Source: Gemmatimonadota bacterium (GTDB lineage Bacteria > Gemmatimonadota > Gemmatimonadetes > Gemmatimonadales > Gemmatimonadaceae). From it: 33,016 nt of DNA. Shown here in pieces: positions 9,800-18,694 of this stretch; the stretch's first letter is position 1; each line of letters opens with the position of its first letter. The position numbers and the translations under genes are program-made. The stretch is from assembly GCA_028287345.1 (NCBI GenBank), contig JAQBPV010000499.1:1-33016 (forward strand), read 5' to 3'. Below the pieces are notes generated by a model. It was not told where the DNA came from and made no database searches. It saw only the letters and a program-made list of their open reading frames with translations.

Positions 9800-11160
9800 C
9801 CGGTCCGGGGCGTCCCGTCACGATGGCTCCCCGAGCCGCCGTCACGGACGCGCGCGCTGCAGCGGCGGAGGTGTGCGCGGATCTCCGCGGTGGCGACCTG
9901 CTCGACAGCAGCTTCGAGCGACGCACCGTGAAGCTCGAGCCGCGCGACCGCCGGTGGACGCGCGAGCTGGTGTACGGCATGCTGCGCCGTCGCAGCTGGA
10001 TCGACGCCATTCTCGCCGACCGCGTGAGTGGTGGACCGTCGCGTCTCGACGCCGACGTCGCCGACCTGCTGCGCCTCGGCACCTATCAGCTGCTCGCCAT
10101 GGGCAGCGTGCCCGCGTATGCCGCCATTGCGCAGACCGTCGAGTTGGTGAAGCGTCGTCACGGCATCGGTGCGAGCAAGCTCGCGAACGCCGTGCTGCGC
10201 CGCATCGATCGTGAGCGTGATGCGCTCGTGGTTGCGGTGCCGACGGACCTTACGGACGCGCTCGCGCTCGAGTATTCGCATCCGCGCTGGATCGTGGCGC
10301 GGTGGCTTGCACGATTCGGCGAAGCAGATACACGCGCCCTGCTCACCGCGAACAACCGCGAAGCGCCACTCGTCGCTCGGCCCTACCATGTCGTGCGCGA
10401 GCAGCTGGAAGCGATGCTCGAAAGCGCTGGAGTCGAGACGGCCGACGCTCCGCTGGTCACCGACAGCGTCGTGCTCACCGGCGGCGTGACATCGCTCACG
10501 GAGCTCGGCGCCTTCAAGCAGGGACTTTTTCATCTGCAGGATCCGGCGTCCACGCTCGTGACGCGCTATGCGTGCGTCGCGACGGGCAGCACTGTCGCGG
10601 ACCTGTGCGCGGCGCCGGGCGGTAAGGCACTCGAGCTCGCGCGTGTCGCGGGCACCGTGTACGCCGGCGACTCGTCGCGCGTTCGGCTGTTGCGCGTGCG
10701 CGAGAACGTCAAGCGTCTCGATGTCGCGAACATCTTTCCCTTCGTGGGCGATGCGACGGCGCCGGCGCTGCGCGACATGGATGCGGTGTTGATCGATGTG
10801 CCCTGCACCGGTACGGGCACCTTCCGTCGTCATCCGGATGCGCGTTGGCGGCTGAAGGCGAGCGATCTTGCCGTGCTGCCCGCGACGCAGCGCGCAATCC
10901 TCAAGGCCGCTGCAACTGCGGTCAGACCGGGCGGTTTGCTCATCTACAGCACCTGCTCGCTCGAGCTCGAGGAGAACGACGAACAGGTCGCGCGCTTTCT
11001 CGCCGAGCATCCGGGTTGGACGCTGGAGCCGCCGCCTGAGGGTGTGGTGCCGGCGTCGGTGCTCGACAACGGACTGTTGCGCGTACTGCCGCAACTTCAC
11101 GCCACTGACGGCGCCTTCGCTGCGCGCTTTCGTCGTCCTCGATCGGGAGCGGCGGCATGA
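9796..11160 (+). CDS. rsmB: 16S rRNA (cytosine-5)-methyltransferase RsmB/Sun
   Basis: N-terminal NusB-like domain; DLCAAPGGKALELA, DAVLIDVPCTGTGTFRRHPDARW, LLIYSTCSLELEENDEQV. Confidence 0.93.
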   Translation: MTGPGRPVTMAPRAAVTDARAAAAEVCADLRGGDLLDSSFERRTVKLEPRDRRWTRELVYGMLRRRSWIDAILADRVSGGPSRLDADVADLLRLGTYQLLAMGSVPAYAAIAQTVELVKRRHGIGASKLANAVLRRIDRERDALVVAVPTDLTDALALEYSHPRWIVARWLARFGEADTRALLTANNREAPLVARPYHVVREQLEAMLESAGVETADAPLVTDSVVLTGGVTSLTELGAFKQGLFHLQDPASTLVTRYACVATGSTVADLCAAPGGKALELARVAGTVYAGDSSRVRLLRVRENVKRLDVANIFPFVGDATAPALRDMDAVLIDVPCTGTGTFRRHPDARWRLKASDLAVLPATQRAILKAAATAVRPGGLLIYSTCSLELEENDEQVARFLAEHPGWTLEPPPEGVVPASVLDNGLLRVLPQLHATDGAFAARFRRPRSGAAA

Positions 11161-11900
11161 CGTGGCGCTCGAAGGTTCGTACGTCGCTCGTGTATCTCGT
11201 CGCCATCGGGGCCGGGTTCGCCCTCTCGTACCTGGTCGTCGCGTTCGTTGTCTTTCCGACCGGTGTGGTTCCGCGCGACGTGAAGGTTCCGAACGTCACC
11301 GGGTTGAACTACGACGAGGCGATTCAGCGGCTCGCACAGGCGGGCTTCAAGGGCGAACAGGGCGAACAGCGCTACAACAACTCGGCGCCGAAGAACACGG
11401 TGCTCGAGCAGTCGCCGCCGCCTGGAGCGAAGGATGGAATCGGCACGCCCGTGGTGCTTGTCATCAGCGGCGGACAACGCATGGCGGTCGTCCCGGCCGT
11501 GACCGGCATGTTGAAGGTCGAAGCGCAGGCGTTGCTCGAGAAGGAAGGTTTCGACGTCGGTGACGTCACCGAACAGCCGAGCAATGCGACGCGCGGCACA
11601 GTGACCGCGACCCGTCCCGCAGCGGGTTCGCAGGTCAGCGTGCCGACCACCGTCTCGATCGTGCTCAGCGGCGGTCCGGCGAACATCCAGATGCCCTCGC
11701 TCGTCGGCCGCGACGTCGATGGAGGGCGCCAGACTCTCACCCAGCTCGGCGTGCGCAATATCCAGGTCGTTTGGGATCCCATGGCAATCGGCGCTCGCGG
11801 GACGATCGTCGGGCAGACGCCGGTCGGCGGTGCGACGCTCTTTCCCGGCGGCAGCGTGCAGCTGCGCGTCGCAGGCGGCGAGACTGTGACGCCTCCATGA
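11157..11900 (+). CDS. Membrane-anchored protein with three PASTA repeats and no kinase domain
   Basis: N-terminal TM segment; repeats VPNVTGLNYDEAIQRLAQAGF…SPPPGA, VPAVTGMLKVEAQALLEKEGF…RPAAGS, MPSLVGRDVDGGRQTLTQLGV…TPVGGA. Confidence 0.9.
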   Translation: MTWRSKVRTSLVYLVAIGAGFALSYLVVAFVVFPTGVVPRDVKVPNVTGLNYDEAIQRLAQAGFKGEQGEQRYNNSAPKNTVLEQSPPPGAKDGIGTPVVLVISGGQRMAVVPAVTGMLKVEAQALLEKEGFDVGDVTEQPSNATRGTVTATRPAAGSQVSVPTTVSIVLSGGPANIQMPSLVGRDVDGGRQTLTQLGVRNIQVVWDPMAIGARGTIVGQTPVGGATLFPGGSVQLRVAGGETVTPP

Positions 11901-12574
11901 GCGAGGGCGTTAGCGTGAAAATCTCGCCCTCCATTCTCAGCGCCGACTTCGCGAAGCTCGGCGACGAAGTCGCGATGCTCGAGGACGGCGGCGCGGACTG
12001 GCTGCACATCGACGTCATGGACGGACGCTTCGTTCCGAACCTGACCTTCGGTGCCAAGGTGATCGAGACGGTCCGCAAGCGCACCTCGCTGCCGCTGGAC
12101 GTTCACCTGATGGTCTTGGAACCCGAGCGCTACTTCGACGACTTCGCGAACGCCGGCGCGAGCGGCCTGACCATCCATGCCGAGGTGTCGCCGCATCTCG
12201 ACCGGCAGCTGACGCGCATTCGCGAGGTCGGGTGTGCAGCCGGCGTGGCGCTCAATCCGTCGACGCCGATCACTGCGGTGGAGGATGTGCTCGACAAGCT
12301 GGATCTGTTGCTCATCATGTCCGTGAACCCAGGCTTCGGCGGACAGCAGTTCATCCGTCGCTCGCTGGATCGCATCGCGCGCGCGCGTCGCATGCTCGAG
12401 GCAGTGCGGTCGCCCGCGGTGCTCGAGGTGGACGGTGGCATCAATCGCTCGACGATCGTGGAGTGCTGGCAGGCGGGCGCCGATACGTTCGTCGCCGGCA
12501 ACGCGATCTTTGCCGCGGCGAATCCGAAGGACGAGATTCGAACGCTGCGCGAGCAGTGCACGCATCGCGCTTGA
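11897..12574 (+). CDS. rpe: Ribulose-phosphate 3-epimerase
   Basis: KISPSILSADFAKLGDEV, DWLHIDVMDGRFVPNLTFG, DVHLMVLEPERY, LIMSVNPGFGGQQFI, LEVDGGINRSTI. Confidence 0.97.
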   Translation: MSEGVSVKISPSILSADFAKLGDEVAMLEDGGADWLHIDVMDGRFVPNLTFGAKVIETVRKRTSLPLDVHLMVLEPERYFDDFANAGASGLTIHAEVSPHLDRQLTRIREVGCAAGVALNPSTPITAVEDVLDKLDLLLIMSVNPGFGGQQFIRRSLDRIARARRMLEAVRSPAVLEVDGGINRSTIVECWQAGADTFVAGNAIFAAANPKDEIRTLREQCTHRA

Positions 12575-12587
12575 GGGAGACGATCAC

Positions 12588-13145
12588 ATGACCGCACGCC
12601 AGCAATGGAGCGTCGTGCTCGGAGTGGTGCTGCTGCTCGCTGTGACGCTCGCGGCCGCAACGCATTTTCTTGGCGACGAGTTGTTTCCGGTCGAGGTGGG
12701 CTCGAAGGCGCCGCCGATCGAAGCCAAGACGATCGACGGAACGAACCGGACGAAGACGCTCGCCGACTACAAGGGCAAGATCGTCATCGTGAACCTGTGG
12801 GCCACGTGGTGTGCGCCCTGCCGCGACGAGATGCCGAGCATGGAGAAGCTGTATCGGGAGTTCGGGCCGCAGGGGCTCGAGATCGTCGCGGTGAGCGTCG
12901 ACAACCCGGGCACCGAGGAAACGATTCGAACGTTCGCGAAGGAGCTCGGGCTCACGTTCGAGATCCTGCATGATCCGGCGAAGGAAGTGGCGCGGCGGTA
13001 TCAGGTCACCGGCTATCCGGAGTCGTTCGTCATCGGGCGCGAGGGGATCATTCGCCGGAAGGTGTTCGCTGCCGCTGACTGGAGCTCCGACGCGAACCGT
13101 GCGCTGATCCGCGAGCTGCTCGGCAGTACGACAGCGTCGCGCTGA
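12588..13145 (+). CDS. TlpA/ResA-like thioredoxin-fold protein, membrane anchored
   Basis: N-terminal TM; VIVNLWATWCAPCRDEMPSMEKLYREF, GYPESFVIGREGII. Confidence 0.92.
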   Translation: MTARQQWSVVLGVVLLLAVTLAAATHFLGDELFPVEVGSKAPPIEAKTIDGTNRTKTLADYKGKIVIVNLWATWCAPCRDEMPSMEKLYREFGPQGLEIVAVSVDNPGTEETIRTFAKELGLTFEILHDPAKEVARRYQVTGYPESFVIGREGIIRRKVFAAADWSSDANRALIRELLGSTTASR

Positions 13146-13158
13146 CGAATCGCGCGCG

Positions 13159-13905
13159 ATGACCGCATCCCTGCCGCCAGGCTCGTCGACGCGCGCGCGC
13201 TGGCAGCATGTGATTCGGGAGGCGTTCGTCGAGCGGCTGGGCATCAAGGCGCTGTCGATTCTCATTGCAGTCCTGCTCTGGCTCATCGTGAAAGGGCGTC
13301 AACCCGTGCAGGACTACGTGATGGTGAACGTCCTTCCCACGCTGGACAGCTCGCTCGTAATGCTCGAGACGCCGCAGCCATTGCGTGCGCTGGTGAGCGG
13401 TCGCGCCGTGGACATCGCGAAGCTTCGCGCAGATCCTCCGGCGATTCATCGGATCGTCGACGGTGATGCGCCTGATACGTTGGTGTTCCAGGTGGCGGCG
13501 TCGGATGTGCGCGTGTCGGCTGGACTCGCCGACTTCGTGCATGTTCTCGACGTGCAGCCGAGGACAGTTTCGCTGCGTTTTGGCGACAAGGCCACGCGAC
13601 AAGTGCCCGTGATGGCGGGTCAGGGATTCATTCAGCTGCGTCGAGGACTTGCTCTTCTTCCTGCTGATGTCGTGGGGATCAGGACAGAGCCGCGCACCGT
13701 GCGCATCACCGGGCCGCGCCAACTCGTACGTCGCATCAAGAGCGTCCATCCATACTCGATGACGATCACCGAAGGCGATACTACGGCGCAGCTCGCAGAT
13801 ATCGATACGACGAGACTTGGAGTGCGCGTCGTGCCGTCTCGCGTGCGGGTGTACGCGAAGTGTCTCGTGATGGAGGGCAGAAGTGGTCCTCCGTGCCCAC
13901 CATGA
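13159..13905 (+). CDS. YbbR-like (CdaR family) domain protein
   Basis: N-terminal TM KALSILIAVLLWLIVKGRQ followed by repeated ~80-aa beta domains (…VSLRFGDKATRQVPV…; …VRITGPRQLVRRIKSV). Confidence 0.8.
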   Translation: MTASLPPGSSTRARWQHVIREAFVERLGIKALSILIAVLLWLIVKGRQPVQDYVMVNVLPTLDSSLVMLETPQPLRALVSGRAVDIAKLRADPPAIHRIVDGDAPDTLVFQVAASDVRVSAGLADFVHVLDVQPRTVSLRFGDKATRQVPVMAGQGFIQLRRGLALLPADVVGIRTEPRTVRITGPRQLVRRIKSVHPYSMTITEGDTTAQLADIDTTRLGVRVVPSRVRVYAKCLVMEGRSGPPCPP

Positions 13906-14939
13906 CGCGCATCCTCGGCATCGAGACCTCGTGCGACGAGACCTCCGCGTCCGTCCTGACCGGCGAGGGCAACGACGTCACGCTCGATTCGCTCGTGATC
14001 CTCTCGCAGGACGTCCATCGCGTGTTCGGTGGCGTCGTCCCCGAGATCGCATCGCGGCAGCATCTCACGGCGATCGTGCCGGTGGTCGAGCGCGCGCTGG
14101 CCGACGCGAACATCGGTCTCGCCGATTTGGACGCCATTGCGGTAACCCATGCACCAGGGCTCGTCGGCGCACTGCTCGTCGGCGTGAGCTTCGCGAAGGC
14201 ACTCGCGTTCGGACGTGGCATCCCGACCGTCGGCGTGCATCACATGGAAGGCCACCTCTTCGCAACGGCGCTCGAACATCGCGACGCGGTTCCTCCGTTC
14301 ACCGCGCTGCTTGTCTCCGGCGGACACACACTGCTGCTCGACGTCGAAGCGTGGGGCCGCTACCGGCTGCTCGGCCGCACGCGCGACGACGCCGCTGGGG
14401 AAGCCTTCGATAAAGTTGCAAAGCTCCTTGGTCTCCCGTATCCGGGCGGTCCCCACGTGGAGCGTCTTGCAAGAACGGTCGAGTCGTCGAGGCTGCGTTT
14501 CGCGCGACCGATGCTGCGTCGCAACCAGCAGCCTGGCGACGTCGACTACTACGACGTCTCCTTCAGCGGACTGAAGACCGCCGTGCTGCAGGCGTCACGT
14601 ACAGCGACGCCGGACGATCACCCGCACATCGCGCGCGCCTTTCACGATTCGCTCGTGGAGACGCTCGTCGAAAAGACCGCTCGCGCTGTGCAACAGTACG
14701 GCCGCACGCGCGTCGTTCTCGGAGGCGGCGTCGCGGGCAACAAGACGCTCGCCGCCGCAATGCAGCAGCGCGTCAAACGGCTTGGCGCCACCGTGTACGC
14801 GCCCAGCCCCCGCCTCGCGACGGACAATGCGGCGATGATCGCTCGTGCAGGGCTGTATCATTTCGAACAGGGGACGCGCGCTCCGCTCGACCTCAACGCT
14901 TTCGCTTCGCTCCCAATTCCCGGTCTCGTCGGCGCATGA
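13902..14939 (+). CDS. tsaD: tRNA N6-threonylcarbamoyladenosine biosynthesis protein TsaD
   Basis: ILGIETSCDETSASV, VPEIASRQHL, GVHHMEGHLFA, LLVSGGHT, GEAFDKVAKLLGLPYPGGP, DNAAMIARAG. Confidence 0.97.
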   Translation: MTRILGIETSCDETSASVLTGEGNDVTLDSLVILSQDVHRVFGGVVPEIASRQHLTAIVPVVERALADANIGLADLDAIAVTHAPGLVGALLVGVSFAKALAFGRGIPTVGVHHMEGHLFATALEHRDAVPPFTALLVSGGHTLLLDVEAWGRYRLLGRTRDDAAGEAFDKVAKLLGLPYPGGPHVERLARTVESSRLRFARPMLRRNQQPGDVDYYDVSFSGLKTAVLQASRTATPDDHPHIARAFHDSLVETLVEKTARAVQQYGRTRVVLGGGVAGNKTLAAAMQQRVKRLGATVYAPSPRLATDNAAMIARAGLYHFEQGTRAPLDLNAFASLPIPGLVGA

Positions 14940-15793
14940 TCCTGCCTCACCCAATCGTCCAGCATCCGTTCTCGTACAAGTTCGGATCGTTCGGATTCAC
15001 CGGCTTCGGCCTCGCCATCCTGCTGTGCTTCCTCACCGGACAGGTGGTCGCACAGCGCGAGCTCGTGCGCCGAGGGTATGATCCCGACCCCATCAACGAC
15101 ATGGTGTTCGCGGCGGTGGTCGGCGGACTGCTCGGCGCGAAGCTGTACTACGTCGTGGTGCTTCAGCACTGGGACGCTCTGTTCGAGCGCGGTGGCTTCG
15201 TGTTCTGGGGCGGCTTCGTCGGTGGCGCGATTGCGGTGATGCTCGTGGCGTGGCGAAAGAAGTTTCCGCTAATGCGCATCTTCGACGTCGCCGCGCCGGC
15301 ATGTGCAGCGGCGTATGCCGTGGGCCGCACCGGCTGTTGGGCTGTGGGTGACGACTATGGTCGTCCGTGGAACGGCTTCCTTGCGGTGTCGTTCCCCGAG
15401 GGCGCGCCGCCGTCGACGGCCGGCATCATGGCGCAGGAGTTTGGGGTTCCCATGCCGGTCGGCGCCAATCCGAACACGGTGCTCTCCGTCTACCCAACGC
15501 AGCTGTACGAGGTCGCGCTCGGCCTGGTGATGTTCCTCGTGCTCTGGCGTCTGCGCGATCACAAGCACGCCGAGGGGTGGCTGTTCGGCGTCTATGCTGT
15601 GATGGCCGGAGTGGAGCGGTTCATCATCGAGTTCTTCCGCGCGAAGGATGATCGGCTGGTCATGGGGCTGACGTATGCGCAGATGATCGCGTTGGCGTTC
15701 GTGGCGTTTGGTGTTGTGTGGATGACGTGGAGATCTCGGCCGGGGCCGGGAAGGCCTGGAATCTACCCTGCACCTGAGTCGGCGCTTTCGTGA
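14936..15793 (+). CDS. lgt: Prolipoprotein diacylglyceryl transferase
   Basis: Multi-pass protein; GRTGCWAVGDDYGRPW, YPTQLYEVALGLVMF, GVERFIIEFFRAKD. Confidence 0.93.
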   Translation: MILPHPIVQHPFSYKFGSFGFTGFGLAILLCFLTGQVVAQRELVRRGYDPDPINDMVFAAVVGGLLGAKLYYVVVLQHWDALFERGGFVFWGGFVGGAIAVMLVAWRKKFPLMRIFDVAAPACAAAYAVGRTGCWAVGDDYGRPWNGFLAVSFPEGAPPSTAGIMAQEFGVPMPVGANPNTVLSVYPTQLYEVALGLVMFLVLWRLRDHKHAEGWLFGVYAVMAGVERFIIEFFRAKDDRLVMGLTYAQMIALAFVAFGVVWMTWRSRPGPGRPGIYPAPESALS

Positions 15794-16058
15794 GGTCGCG
15801 GTCGATGCGGCGAGTCGTACGGAGAGCGGCGTCCGGCGTGATGCGACTCGTGTTGCGGTCGCGGTCACGATTCGAACCTCTCCCGATGCCATCAGCGCGA
15901 ATGTGATGCGGAACTGAAGGCCGCTCCACAATCCGCGCGTGGCCGTTCAAGCGCGGCGAATCGGACGTGCGGCCGCAACACGGAGCGCCGCACGCAGTAC
16001 GCCTCACTCCGCACGACGCGCCGTACGCCGCATCGCCAACGCCGTACGGAAGCCCGTG

Positions 16059-18248
16059 TTAGCTACCGGCGGGTTCGCGCCCCATCGCTTCCTCGAGCGC
16101 GGCGAGACGCCGCTTCAGCTCTTCGTTCTCGAGTTGCATGGCGACGATCTCCGAGCTCACGCGTGCCTTCGGTGGGTCGGGCATCACTGTCGGCAGTGCG
16201 ACTGACCGCTTCGGCCAGAACGTCTTCAGCACCGCGAACGCGAAGAGCAGCAGCAACACCAACTGTGTCAGCAGCCCCTGCCAGCTCGGATAAATCCCCA
16301 GCCACTCGATGTGCGGGAAGCCGCGAATCGCCGTCAGCGGAACTGCATTCCCCTCCTGCAGCTCGCGAATTCCCTTCCCCGCGAACACGAACGCCATGTA
16401 GTAGAGCAGCACGCTCGTCACGGCGAAGAAGCGGCGGATCGGAATGCGCACGCCGTAGCGATAGAACAGCGTGAAGATCACCGCGAGCGCCGCGAAGCCC
16501 ACCATGATACCCAACGACAGCGGCAGCACGACGTTCGGGCCTTCATTGAATAGTGCCTGGTAGAACAGCGCCGTCTCCGCACCTTCGCGATACACCGCGA
16601 GGAATGCGACGAAGGTCAATGCTCGCCCACCGCCATGATCGAGCGCAGTGGTGACCTTCTCGTTGATGAACTGCTGCCACTTCGCCGCTTCGACCTTCGA
16701 GATGAGCCAGTAGCTCACCGAGAATAGCACGCAGACGGCGAGCAACAGCGTGGTGCCCTCGATGATCTCGCGGCTGGCCGGCACCGCGGAGAGCATCGTC
16801 TTGAGTACGACAGCCGTAGCTGCGCTCGCGGCGAGCGCGTAGGCAACGCCGAGCCAGATGCTGCGAAGGCGGTCGCGATGGCCGGTCTTCATGAGGAAGG
16901 CGACGATCGCACCGATGACGAGAATCGCCTCGAACCCTTCGCGCAGGATGATCAGGAACGACTGCCAGAACGCTTCACTGCCGCTGCCCGAAGGCACGGT
17001 GAGCGCGAGCACTTCCGGCAGCGATGCCTCGATGGCGTCGCGCAGCTGCTCAGCACCGCGAATGTCGTTCGACCGCACCGCCGCCTTGAACTCGGCGAAC
17101 TGGCGCTCCATGGAAACCACGAGGCCCGGATTCTTCGCGCGCGCCGGTGCCTCGATCGGCTCGAAGGCGATGTAGGCGTCGAAGGCCTTGTCGCCCGCGT
17201 CGGCCGGACGACCGCTGCGCGCCGCGGCGAGCGATTGCTCGAGCTGCGCGAGGACGTTGCGCGCGGCTGCCTTGCTCGACGTGCTGTCGTTTTCGGCAGC
17301 GAGCAGACCGGCGTTTCTCTCCTTCAACGGGAGCGTGCGAACGTACGACACCACGCTCGCTACCTGCGTGTCGGTCAGCTCGTGCGATGCGGGCATCGCG
17401 GAACCGGCGATGCCGTCGCGGATGGCGGTGGCCAACTGGTCGTCGCTGCGCTCCACCTGGAACGCGATGGTGCCGATCTCCGGCGGAAGCTTCGTCAACG
17501 ACCGAGCCAGCGCGCCGTCGCTTCCACCAACCACGCCGTGACACGATGCGCACCGCTGCGTGAACAACCCTTCGCCTTCGAGCTGCTGCGCGTGGTTCGC
17601 TCGCAGCGTATTCACGTAGGCGACGACGTTCCACCGCTGCGTGGACGTCAGCGTGTTGCCGAAGCCGACCATCGGCGTTCCGGCGATGCCGACGGACATG
17701 ATGCGGTACATGAGCGCCGGGGAGACACCGCGCATGTGCGTCTGGGTGCCGATCGCCGGCGGCGCGGGGTTCATCTTCGCGCCCGCGAGTCCGTCGCCCA
17801 GCCCGAGCGACCCATGACAGCTCGCACAGCTCTTCTGGAAGATCGCCTTCCCCTCGGCCAGATCGAGCGGTTGGCTCGGGAGTTCGAGCTTGGCCTCGTT
17901 GCCGAGCAGCGCGGCGAACCGCTTCTCCAGTGAGTCGAGGGTGGCCGGGGGCTTCTTGTCGCGCACCGCGGCGGCGACGGAATCCAGCAGCGCACGCGCA
18001 GCCACCGCCTTATCGCCCGAGAGTCGCTCGGCGGCGGTTCGGGCGTCGTTCAGGAACTCATTCGCTTCCTGATATTCCTGGGCGCTGATGAGCCGGCCCT
18101 GCCCGTCAACCGCCTTGCCATACTCCTGAACAGCGACGCTGACGATGTTCGCCACGCGCCGCGCCGGATGTTCCTGTGCGCCGGCCGGCATTGCAGCCAG
18201 GAGGGCGCCCAGTAGGACAGCTCGGTTGAGAATTGTAGTGGTTCTCAT
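16059..18248 (-). CDS. Cytochrome c / FTR1-family iron permease fusion
   Basis: Signal peptide; two CxxCH haem sites (CASCHGSLGLGDG, CASCHGVVGGSDG); FTR1 membrane domain with REGFEA and REGAET (RExxE) motifs. Confidence 0.93.
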   Translation of the reverse strand: MRTTTILNRAVLLGALLAAMPAGAQEHPARRVANIVSVAVQEYGKAVDGQGRLISAQEYQEANEFLNDARTAAERLSGDKAVAARALLDSVAAAVRDKKPPATLDSLEKRFAALLGNEAKLELPSQPLDLAEGKAIFQKSCASCHGSLGLGDGLAGAKMNPAPPAIGTQTHMRGVSPALMYRIMSVGIAGTPMVGFGNTLTSTQRWNVVAYVNTLRANHAQQLEGEGLFTQRCASCHGVVGGSDGALARSLTKLPPEIGTIAFQVERSDDQLATAIRDGIAGSAMPASHELTDTQVASVVSYVRTLPLKERNAGLLAAENDSTSSKAAARNVLAQLEQSLAAARSGRPADAGDKAFDAYIAFEPIEAPARAKNPGLVVSMERQFAEFKAAVRSNDIRGAEQLRDAIEASLPEVLALTVPSGSGSEAFWQSFLIILREGFEAILVIGAIVAFLMKTGHRDRLRSIWLGVAYALAASAATAVVLKTMLSAVPASREIIEGTTLLLAVCVLFSVSYWLISKVEAAKWQQFINEKVTTALDHGGGRALTFVAFLAVYREGAETALFYQALFNEGPNVVLPLSLGIMVGFAALAVIFTLFYRYGVRIPIRRFFAVTSVLLYYMAFVFAGKGIRELQEGNAVPLTAIRGFPHIEWLGIYPSWQGLLTQLVLLLLFAFAVLKTFWPKRSVALPTVMPDPPKARVSSEIVAMQLENEELKRRLAALEEAMGREPAGS

Positions 18249-18310
18249 TGCCGAGAAAAGATATCGGGATTGAACGGCTGGGTACAGTGGGGCCGGGCGC
18301 CGGTGAAGAC

Positions 18311-18694
18311 TCAGGCCCGCTCAGCGATTACGTATGCGACGGCCATGTGCTCCGTATGGCTGATGGAGAGGTGGACGCGATACACGCCGAGCTCATTCGC
18401 CCGCGTCTGCGCCCGCCCATGGAGCACGAGCACCGGCGCCTGCCCCTTTACGGACACGACCTCCATCTCCCGCCAACCGATCGCCCGGGCGAGGTCGTTT
18501 CCTGAGAGGGCCTTGTACGTCGCCTCCTTGGCGGCGGCTCGGGCGGCCAGTTGTCGCTCCGGCTCCGGATGAGTGTGCGCGTACGTGCGCTCGCGCGCCG
18601 TGAACATCCGCTCGAGCGCGCGGTCGCCCTTCCGCTGGAGCAGCAGTCGCATGCGGTCGATCTCCACGAGGTCGATCCCGATGCCGACGATCAT
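18311..18694 (-). CDS. acpS: Holo-[acyl-carrier-protein] synthase
   Basis: MIVGIGIDLVEIDRM, FTARERTYA, RAAAKEATYKAL, SISHTEHMAVAYV. Confidence 0.95.
   Translation of the reverse strand: MIVGIGIDLVEIDRMRLLLQRKGDRALERMFTARERTYAHTHPEPERQLAARAAAKEATYKALSGNDLARAIGWREMEVVSVKGQAPVLVLHGRAQTRANELGVYRVHLSISHTEHMAVAYVIAERA

Noticed and set aside
9202-11100. 632-aa minus-strand ORF opposite thiG/rsmB
   Set aside because: Antisense to two strongly supported genes; Arg/His-rich composition typical of spurious high-GC shadow frames.
12370-12395. CGCGCG-rich tract in rpe as a simple repeat
   Set aside because: Explained by codon usage (Arg/Ala codons) in a coding region.
11372-12565. 397-aa minus-strand ORF opposite the PASTA and rpe genes
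   Set aside because: Antisense shadow frame; no domain signature.
15865-15885. GGTTCGAATC-like T-loop on the minus strand, suggestive of a tRNA
   Set aside because: No matching T-stem, acceptor stem or anticodon arm can be built around it.
15794-16058. Possible small gene or terminator between convergent lgt and FTR1 genes
   Set aside because: Arg-rich frames lack a good start and any motif; GCCGTACGG-type repeats form no clear stem followed by a T-tract.
16878-17933. 351-aa plus-strand ORF opposite the FTR1 fusion
   Set aside because: Shadow frame with low-complexity Arg/Leu/Glu composition.
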